This document shows positions 58,136-64,000 of a DNA stretch of 64,000 nucleotides, piece by piece. Both the position numbers and the translations under genes were made by a program. The stretch covers positions 1 to 64,000 of the forward strand of contig NZ_JALBWV010000050.1 in the NCBI RefSeq assembly GCF_022678645.1, written 5' to 3'. The stretch is from Saccharopolyspora soli. Its GTDB lineage: Bacteria; Actinomycetota; Actinomycetes; Mycobacteriales; Pseudonocardiaceae. The notes beneath the pieces are model-generated. The model did no database searches. It was given only the letters and a program-made list of their open reading frames with translations, and was not told the origin of the DNA. Every line of letters begins with the position of its first letter. Position 1 is the stretch's first letter.

Positions 58136-59005
58136 TCACAGACCGAGGTTCGCCACCACCTGGCGCGTCGCCTTCGAGCGGTTGAGCGTGTAGAAGTGCA
58201 GCGCGGGCACGCCTTCGGCGATCAGCCGCTCGCACAACCGGGTCACCAGATCCACCCCGGCTGCCCGGAATCCCGCCGGGTCCTCGGCCAGCGGCAGCAG
58301 TCGCGCCGACACCTCGGTCGGCACCGGCACCCCGGCGAGTTCGCCGAACTTGCCCAGCACGCGCGGCGTGGTGATGGGCATGACGCCGGGCAGCAGCGGG
58401 ACTTCGCAGCCGTGGGCGGCCACCCGATCGCGCAGGCGCAGGAAGTACTCCGGCTCCAAGAAGAGCTGGGCGATGGCGAATCCGGCGCCCGCGCGGATCT
58501 TGCGCACCAGGTATGCCACGTCGGTGTCCAGGTCCGCCGAACGCGGGTGTCCATGCGGAAAAGCCGCCACGCCCACGCAGAACTCGCCGAGTTCGCGGAT
58601 CAGCCGGACGAGTTCCTCGGCGTAGCTCAACCCTTCGGGGTGCCGGATCCATTCGCCGTTCGGGTCGCCCGGCGGGTCGCCGCGCACGGCCAGCACGTTG
58701 CGCACCCCGGACGCCGCGTACCAGCCGATGACGTTGCGCAGCTCGGCCACCGAATGGTCCACGGCGGTCAGGTGCGCCATCGGGGTCAGCGTGGTCTCCT
58801 GCGCGATGCGCCCGGTGGTGCGGATGGTGCGGTCCCGGCTGGATCCGCCCGCGCCGTAGGTGACCGACACGAACGCCGGGTCCAGCGGCTCCAGTTCGCG
58901 CACCGCCCGCCAGAGGATGCGCTCCTCCTCGTCGTCCCGCGGCGGGAAGAACTCCACCGAGAACGTCGTCCGCTCGGTGTTCAGCCGATCCACCACCGCC
59001 GCCAT
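58136..59005 (-). CDS. metF: 5,10-methylenetetrahydrofolate reductase
   Basis: MetF reduces methylene-THF to methyl-THF with a flavin, feeding methionine synthesis. The 289-residue TIM-barrel protein has FSVEFFPPRDDEEE (catalytic Glu near residue 22), VSVTYGAGGSSRDRT, MAHLTAVDHS and VRGDPPGDP, all standard MetF motifs. ATG 59005 fits family length. It converges exactly on lppM and is divergent from the polyprenyl synthase. Confidence 0.95.
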   Translation of the reverse strand: MAAVVDRLNTERTTFSVEFFPPRDDEEERILWRAVRELEPLDPAFVSVTYGAGGSSRDRTIRTTGRIAQETTLTPMAHLTAVDHSVAELRNVIGWYAASGVRNVLAVRGDPPGDPNGEWIRHPEGLSYAEELVRLIRELGEFCVGVAAFPHGHPRSADLDTDVAYLVRKIRAGAGFAIAQLFLEPEYFLRLRDRVAAHGCEVPLLPGVMPITTPRVLGKFGELAGVPVPTEVSARLLPLAEDPAGFRAAGVDLVTRLCERLIAEGVPALHFYTLNRSKATRQVVANLGL

Positions 59006-59242
59006 GCCGACCAGGATACGAACGCCTGCCGCTCGTCCACGCGTCGACGCTGGTAGCGGGCCTCGGAGCCGGTCTTCGAAGTGGCCGTCCGGCGCCTGCG
59101 CACCGGCACGGTCGACGACCAGCTTCCGGCCGCGCGCAGGTCCCGGGGATCTCGAAAACTACGCTCCGCAGCCGAACCGGTGACCGGGAGCAACCCGCGG
59201 ACCCGGACGCCGCCGCACAACGGCATCGCGGAGGATGGAGGC

Positions 59243-60370
59243 GTGCCCCCATCGCATTCGGCCGTCGCGCGCGCAACCGGCAAGGAAGTCGTCTTGGAAC
59301 TCGACCTGCCCGGTCAGGTCCAGCAGACGTTGACCGACTACCTGCGGACCCGCCGCGCCGAAGCGGCCGATCTCGACCCGGCGTTCGCGGCTGCCGTGGC
59401 CGAACTGGCCGACTTCGTGCTCGGTGGCGGCAAGCGGATTCGCCCCACCTTCGCTTGGTGGGGTTGGCGCGCGGCCGGTGGTAGCGCCGAGGGACCGGCT
59501 GCGAAGGCGATGCTGCGGGCGGCGAGCGCGCTTGAGTTGTTGCAGGCATGCGCACTGGTGCACGACGACCTGATCGACGAGTCGGACACCCGGCGCGGCA
59601 ATCCGACCGTGCACCGCAAGTTCGAGCGGATCCACCAGGAGGCGGGATTCTCCGGTGCTGGCCGCCAGTTCGGCTCGGCCGCCGCGGTCTTACTCGGCGA
59701 CCTGGCGCTGTCCTGGGCCGACGACATGCTGCACAGCGCCGGGATCGCGCCCGACGCGCTGGCCCGCGCGCTGCGGCCGTGGCGGGCGATGCGCACCGAA
59801 GTGCTCGCGGGCCAGTACCTCGACGTGCTCGGCCAGTACCGGGGCGATGAGACGCCCCAGGCGGCACTGCGGATCTGCCAGCTAAAGGCCGCTTCCTACA
59901 CCGTGCAGCGCCCGCTGGAACTCGGCGCCGAAGCCGCCGGGGCCGACCCGGAAGCGCTGCGCGCGCTGCACCGGTTCGGCTCCGACATCGGCGTGGCCTT
60001 CCAGCTCCGCGACGACCTGCTGGGCGTCTTCGGCGATCCCGGCGTGACCGGCAAACCCGCCGGGGACGACCTGCGCGAGGGCAAGCGGACGGTGCTGATC
60101 GCCGAAGCCGTGGCCAAGGCCCGGCAGCAGGCCGACCAGCCTGCGCTGGACCTGCTGTGCGACGTGCTCGGTGATCCCGAGCTGGACGAGGACCACGTCG
60201 AACAGGCCCGATCGCTGCTCACCCGGCTCGGCGCGGTCGAGGCCGTGGAGAAGCGGATCACGGAGCTGACCGGCTCGGCCATGCTCGCGCTGCACACGGC
60301 CGGACTGGCCGAACCGGCCGCGTCCCGGTTGGCCGAGTTGGCGATCGCGGTGACCGACCGCAGCCGCTGA
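59243..60370 (+). CDS. idsA: Polyprenyl diphosphate synthase (GGPP/FPP type)
   Basis: The enzyme condenses isopentenyl diphosphate onto allylic diphosphates to give C15-C20 prenyl diphosphates. The 375-residue protein has the first Asp-rich motif ALVHDDLIDESDTRRG (DDxxD, near residue 110) and the second FQLRDDLLGVFGDP (near residue 255), with GGGKRIRPTF near residue 60. The GTG at 59243 follows GGAGG. The length of residues between the motifs suggests a geranylgeranyl-type product, but chain length cannot be fixed by eye. The stop overlaps the crtI start. Confidence 0.92.
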   Translation: MPPSHSAVARATGKEVVLELDLPGQVQQTLTDYLRTRRAEAADLDPAFAAAVAELADFVLGGGKRIRPTFAWWGWRAAGGSAEGPAAKAMLRAASALELLQACALVHDDLIDESDTRRGNPTVHRKFERIHQEAGFSGAGRQFGSAAAVLLGDLALSWADDMLHSAGIAPDALARALRPWRAMRTEVLAGQYLDVLGQYRGDETPQAALRICQLKAASYTVQRPLELGAEAAGADPEALRALHRFGSDIGVAFQLRDDLLGVFGDPGVTGKPAGDDLREGKRTVLIAEAVAKARQQADQPALDLLCDVLGDPELDEDHVEQARSLLTRLGAVEAVEKRITELTGSAMLALHTAGLAEPAASRLAELAIAVTDRSR

Positions 60371-61836
60371 TGCGCACCGTCACCGGCCGCACGGACCACG
60401 TCGTGGTCGTCGGCGCGGGACTCGCCGGGCTGGCCGCCGCACTGCACCTGGCAGGAGCCGGGCGACGGGTGACCGTGGTCGAACGCGCGGCGGTGCCCGG
60501 TGGACGGGCCGGGTTGCAGGAGCTCGCCGGGTACCGGATCGACACCGGTCCGACCGTGCTGACCATGCCCGAACTGGTCGATGAAGCGCTGCACGCGGTC
60601 GGCGAAACGCTGGCCCAACGCCTCGACCTCATCCCGCTGCAACCCGCCTACCAGGCACGATTCGCCGACGGCTCGGTGCTGGACGTGCACACCGACGGCG
60701 CGGCGATGGAGCAGGAGGTGCGGCGGTTCGCCGGGCCCGGGGAGGCGGCCGGATACCGGCGGCTGCGGCGTTGGCTGACCGAGGTGCACCGGGCGGAGAT
60801 GCACCGGTTCATCGACGCGAACTTCGACTCACCGCTGGACCTGGTGTCACCGGAGTTGGCCCGGCTCGCCGCGCTCGGCGGTTTCGGTCGGCTCGGCCCG
60901 GCGATCGGCCGCTTCCTGCGGGACGAACGGCTGCGCCGGGTGTTCTCCTTCCAAGCGCTCTACGCGGGCCTGGACCCGCGACGTGCGCTCGCGCTGTACG
61001 CGGTCATCTCCTACATGGACACGATCAACGGCGTGTGGTTCCCACGTGGTGGCATGCACGCGGTCCCGACCGCGCTCGCCGACGCCGCCGCTGGTGCGGG
61101 CGTCGCATTCCGCTACCGCACCGAAGTGACCGGCTTGGAGCGGCGGTCCGACCGGATCACCGCTGTGCACACGTCCCACGGCGAGCGGATCGCGGCCGAC
61201 GCGTTCGTGCTCACGCCTGACCCACCGGTCGTGCACGCGCTGCTCGGCCAGCGATCACGGCGCAGGTTGCGCTGGTCGCCGTCGGCGGTGGTGCTGCACG
61301 CCGGGACCACTCGCGGGTGGACCGGCGCCCACCACACGATCTCCTTCGGCGCGGCGTGGCACGACACTTTCACCGAGATCATCCGCGACGGCAGGCTGAT
61401 GAGCGACCCGTCGCTGCTGGTCACCCGGCCGACCGCGACCGACCCGACGCTGGCGCCCGCGGACCGCGAGCTGCACTACGTGCTCGCGCCGTGCCCGAAC
61501 CTGCGCACCGGGCCGATCGACTGGGACCGGGTCGGCCCCGCCTACCGCGACGAACTGCTGGGCACGCTCGAACACCGCGGCTTCACCGGCTTCGGTGCCG
61601 CGATCGAAGCGCAGCAGCTGGTCACCCCGGCGGACTGGGCAGCTCAGGGGCACGCGGCCGGAACACCGTTCTCAGCCGCGCACACCTTCAGCCAGACCGG
61701 TCCGTTCCGGCCGCGGAACCTCCTGCGCGGGATGGCCAACGCGGTGCTCGCCGGTTCCGGCACGACGCCCGGCGTGGGTGTCCCGCCTGTCCTGCTGTCC
61801 GGCAAGCTCGCCGCACAGCGCATCACCGGCGGTTGA
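60370..61836 (+). CDS. crtI: Phytoene-desaturase-like FAD oxidoreductase
   Basis: CrtI-type enzymes dehydrogenate phytoene to lycopene. The 488-residue protein has the FAD-binding loop VVVVGAGLAGLAAALHLAGAG (residues 11-31) and GGRAGLQE with the conserved YRIDTGPTVLTMPEL segment. The C-terminal CrtI signature region is AGSGTTPGVGVPPVLLSGKLAAQRI. Translation starts in a TGATG overlap with the prenyl synthase, so both act together. No phytoene synthase (crtB) is present in the window, so the substrate may come from elsewhere or be a different prenyl chain. Confidence 0.88.
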   Translation: MRTVTGRTDHVVVVGAGLAGLAAALHLAGAGRRVTVVERAAVPGGRAGLQELAGYRIDTGPTVLTMPELVDEALHAVGETLAQRLDLIPLQPAYQARFADGSVLDVHTDGAAMEQEVRRFAGPGEAAGYRRLRRWLTEVHRAEMHRFIDANFDSPLDLVSPELARLAALGGFGRLGPAIGRFLRDERLRRVFSFQALYAGLDPRRALALYAVISYMDTINGVWFPRGGMHAVPTALADAAAGAGVAFRYRTEVTGLERRSDRITAVHTSHGERIAADAFVLTPDPPVVHALLGQRSRRRLRWSPSAVVLHAGTTRGWTGAHHTISFGAAWHDTFTEIIRDGRLMSDPSLLVTRPTATDPTLAPADRELHYVLAPCPNLRTGPIDWDRVGPAYRDELLGTLEHRGFTGFGAAIEAQQLVTPADWAAQGHAAGTPFSAAHTFSQTGPFRPRNLLRGMANAVLAGSGTTPGVGVPPVLLSGKLAAQRITGG

Positions 61837-61867
61837 GGCGTCGAGGGCGGCGCAACCGCGCGGGGCG

Positions 61868-62233
61868 TCAGAAGCCCATCGCTTGGGCCCTTCTCTTCAC
61901 CTCGCGGCCGCGATCGCCGCGCAGGGCGTCGATCGGCGTGCCGGGCAGCGAGTCGTCCGGGGTGAACAGCCACCGCAGGATCTCGTCCTCGTGGTAGCCA
62001 GCATCCCGGAGCAGGGTGATCGTGCCCGCCAGGCCCTTCACGATCGCCGTGTCGGCGAGGAACGCGGTCGGCACGCCCAACACGCCGTCCCGGCGCAGGG
62101 CGAGCAGGTGGCCATCACGGATCAGTTGGTGCACCCGGGTCACGGGCTGACCGAGCCGCTCAGCGACATCGGGCAGCGGGACAACCTCCACATCGGGAGC
62201 GAGCACATCCGGGGCAGCAGGGATCGCACTCAC
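61868..62233 (-). CDS. Rv2175c-family DNA-binding protein (PknL substrate family)
   Basis: The 121-residue protein (MSAIPAAPDVLAPDVEVVPL ... DVAERLGQPVTRVHQLIRDGHLLALRRDG ... GYHEDEILRWLFTPDDSLPG ... KRRAQAMGF) matches mycobacterial Rv2175c, a winged-helix DNA-binding protein phosphorylated by PknL. The GTG at 62233 has AAGG eight bases upstream; the GTG at 62242 adds three residues. Divergent from pknL, as in mycobacteria, so they probably work as a pair. Confidence 0.88.
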   Translation of the reverse strand: MSAIPAAPDVLAPDVEVVPLPDVAERLGQPVTRVHQLIRDGHLLALRRDGVLGVPTAFLADTAIVKGLAGTITLLRDAGYHEDEILRWLFTPDDSLPGTPIDALRGDRGREVKRRAQAMGF

Positions 62234-62345
62234 GTTGCACACCTTGCCACATCGGCGACCGCGATGCCGTGCACCGCACGGGTTATCTTCGCCCTACGAT
62301 CATGATCGTGATCGATCCCGCGCCCGAGCGCCGGAGGTGTCCCCG

Positions 62346-64000
62346 ATGCCGCCCGCGCCACCTGCCACAATCGGGTTGGAAAGGTTACCCGGCGGTTGGC
62401 GGAAGATGACTCCTGAGACACGCTCCGGACGCGGCGCGAGCCTCGTCGGAGCCATGCTCGAACGCCGGTACCGGGTGGATTCGCTGATCGCCCGCGGCGG
62501 CATGTCCACGGTGTACCGCGGCTTGGACACCCGGCTGGAGCGGCCGGTGGCGATCAAGGTGATGGACGCGCAGTACTCGGGTGACCGGTCGTTCGTGGAC
62601 CGCTTCGAACGCGAGGCGCGCGCGGCGGCCCGGCTGCACCACCCCGACATCGTCGCCGTCTACGACCAGGGCGTGGACCACGGCCCCGACGCCGACCACG
62701 TCTTCCTGGTGATGCAGCTCGTCGAGGGCTGCACGCTGCGCGATCTGATCATGGACCGGCGTGGGCGGCTGCCGCTGCCGATGGCGCTGAGCGTGATGGC
62801 ACCGGTGCTCTCGGCGCTGACCGCCGCACACCGGGCTGGCATGGTGCACCGCGACGTCAAGCCGGAGAACGTGCTGATCGGCACCGACGGTTCGGTCAAG
62901 GTCGCCGACTTCGGCCTGGTCCGCGCGGCCGCCGAGGCCGGGACGACCAGCGGCAGCATCATCCTGGGCACCGTCGCGTACCTGTCTCCGGAGCAGGTGA
63001 CCACCGGCGTCGCCGACGCCCGCACCGATGTCTACGCCGCGGGGATCGTGCTCTACGAGATGCTGACCGGCAGCCCGCCCTACCTCGGCGACACCGCGTT
63101 GTCGGTGGCATACCGGCACGTCAACGACGATGTGCCAGCACCCAGCCAGCGGGTCCCGGACATCCCACCAGCCGTCGACGACCTGGTGATCCGCGCGACC
63201 CGTCGCGATCCGGCGCAGCGCCCGGAGAGCGCGGAGGCATTCCTCGCCAAGCTGGAGCAGGTGCGCGCCGAACTCGGCATCGCACCGGTGCCGGTGCCGG
63301 TCCCGGCGTCCGAGCAGCGCACCGCGCGGATGGTGCCCGACGACCCGCCGACCGAGCAGATCCCGGCCGTTCAGGACGCACCTGCTGGGCCGCACCGGAC
63401 CCGCGCGATGCTGCGCCCCGCCACGGGCGACGACCACACCGACGAGGTGGCCGCGGTCGCCGTACCGGTCCGGGAACGCCGACGCGGCAGGCGGACGGTG
63501 TTGCTGTGGACGGCCGCGATCCTCGCGCTGGCCGCGCTGGTCGGCGGTTCGGCGTACTGGTTGGGTCTCGGCAGTTGGGTCCAGGTGCCGCGAGTCGTCG
63601 GCGAGCAGGAGGCGGCCGCGCAGCGAGCTCTCGGCGGCGTGGACCTGACCGGCAACGTCACCAAGGAGTACGACAACGACGTGCCGGAAGGCGTGGTGAT
63701 CAGTTCCTCGCCGGGGGAAGGTTCCCGGATTCGCAGCGGCGGCAGCGTCGATCTGGTGGTCTCGCTGGGCAAACCCAAGGTCCCGGCGATCGCCGAGGGC
63801 ACCACGGTGGCCGAGGCCGAAAGCGCGATCCGCAACGCCAAGCTGCAACCCAAGCGCGACGAGTCCGCCGACCAGTACCACTCGACCGTCCCCGAAGGCC
63901 GGGTCATCGGGGTCAATCCGGCGCCCGGCACCCCGCTGAACATCAGCTCCGAGGTGACCCTGATCGTCAGCAAGGGGCCACCGCCGGTGCCGGTGCCGGA
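62346..64000 (+). CDS. pknL: Serine/threonine kinase PknL with PASTA domains, 3' end cut
   Basis: The N-terminal kinase domain has ARGGMSTVYRG (P-loop), VAIKVMD (Lys71), HRDVKPENV (catalytic Asp170), ADFG (188-190) and GTVAYLSPEQV (activation-loop end). A linker and one membrane helix (LLWTAAILALAALVGGSAYW, about residues 383-405) lead to external PASTA repeats. The first starts VQVPRVVGEQEAAAQRALGG, the second KVPAIAEGTTVAEAESAI, and a third begins at the window end. Start ATG 62346 has GGAGG eight bases upstream. PASTA domains sense cell-wall fragments in related kinases. About 551 residues are visible. Confidence 0.95.
   Translation, partial: MPPAPPATIGLERLPGGWRKMTPETRSGRGASLVGAMLERRYRVDSLIARGGMSTVYRGLDTRLERPVAIKVMDAQYSGDRSFVDRFEREARAAARLHHPDIVAVYDQGVDHGPDADHVFLVMQLVEGCTLRDLIMDRRGRLPLPMALSVMAPVLSALTAAHRAGMVHRDVKPENVLIGTDGSVKVADFGLVRAAAEAGTTSGSIILGTVAYLSPEQVTTGVADARTDVYAAGIVLYEMLTGSPPYLGDTALSVAYRHVNDDVPAPSQRVPDIPPAVDDLVIRATRRDPAQRPESAEAFLAKLEQVRAELGIAPVPVPVPASEQRTARMVPDDPPTEQIPAVQDAPAGPHRTRAMLRPATGDDHTDEVAAVAVPVRERRRGRRTVLLWTAAILALAALVGGSAYWLGLGSWVQVPRVVGEQEAAAQRALGGVDLTGNVTKEYDNDVPEGVVISSSPGEGSRIRSGGSVDLVVSLGKPKVPAIAEGTTVAEAESAIRNAKLQPKRDESADQYHSTVPEGRVIGVNPAPGTPLNISSEVTLIVSKGPPPVPVP

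Overview
The window is high-GC actinobacterial chromosome. Gene content, GTG starts, mycothiol-type enzymes, PASTA kinase and gene order all point to the Pseudonocardiaceae, most likely Saccharopolyspora or a close relative. That placement is inference from protein resemblance and synteny; no search was run. The first ~98 bases are runs of C and G that look like a contig-edge artefact. I see no tRNA, rRNA, CRISPR array, complete insertion sequence or prophage.

Layout. (1) 99-6635: partial rhodanese sseA, then ideR-galK-galE (iron-dependent regulator followed by Leloir galactose genes), a DUF4192 gene and a secreted X-Pro dipeptidyl-peptidase. (2) 6790-15811: accessory metabolism and regulation, with small membrane proteins, NAD(P)-binding enzymes, a methyltransferase, a TetR/MFS efflux pair, a nucleotidyltransferase, an AraC regulator and one broken isoprenylcysteine-methyltransferase-like gene. 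(3) 15984-30344: a conserved core block matching the M. tuberculosis order: nrdJ, nrdR, LysM protein, lexA, beta-propeller-like exported protein, hflX, dapF, miaA, Rv2728c-like, DUF349, Rv2732c-like, miaB. (4) 30567-33924: glutamate-type ABC transporter gluABCD. (5) 34035-42713: accessory block with a DHA2 efflux pump, an FAD monooxygenase divergent from its likely TetR regulator, an internally deleted solute-binding lipoprotein, the Entner-Doudoroff pair edd-eda, a HAD phosphatase and a SnoaL-like protein. (6) 42913-52526: recX-recA, DUF4383, DUF3046, a membrane-anchored Hsp70-like protein and the large helicase Lhr. (7) 52596-64000: a second conserved block resembling M. tuberculosis Rv2170-Rv2176: GNAT, DUF885 peptidase, LppM, metF, polyprenyl synthase, CrtI-like desaturase, Rv2175c-like and pknL (cut by the window end).

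Regulatory logic visible in the DNA. Actinobacterial SOS boxes (TCGAAC-N4-GTTCGA) lie upstream of the LysM gene, lexA and recA. Two overlapping boxes, one a perfect match, sit just downstream of a TTGAGT-N17-TAATCT promoter that drives a HEPN-domain gene and a mycothiol-dependent-enzyme gene. This is the most interesting candidate for an under-described DNA-damage-inducible system in the window. Candidate NrdR boxes precede nrdR, paired TetR operators separate the FAD monooxygenase from its regulator, and an AT-rich 26-bp palindrome lies between the nucleotidyltransferase and an epimerase-like gene. Many convergent gene ends carry strong hairpins, and several intergenic gaps hold related palindromes built on GGCGATTTCGCG.
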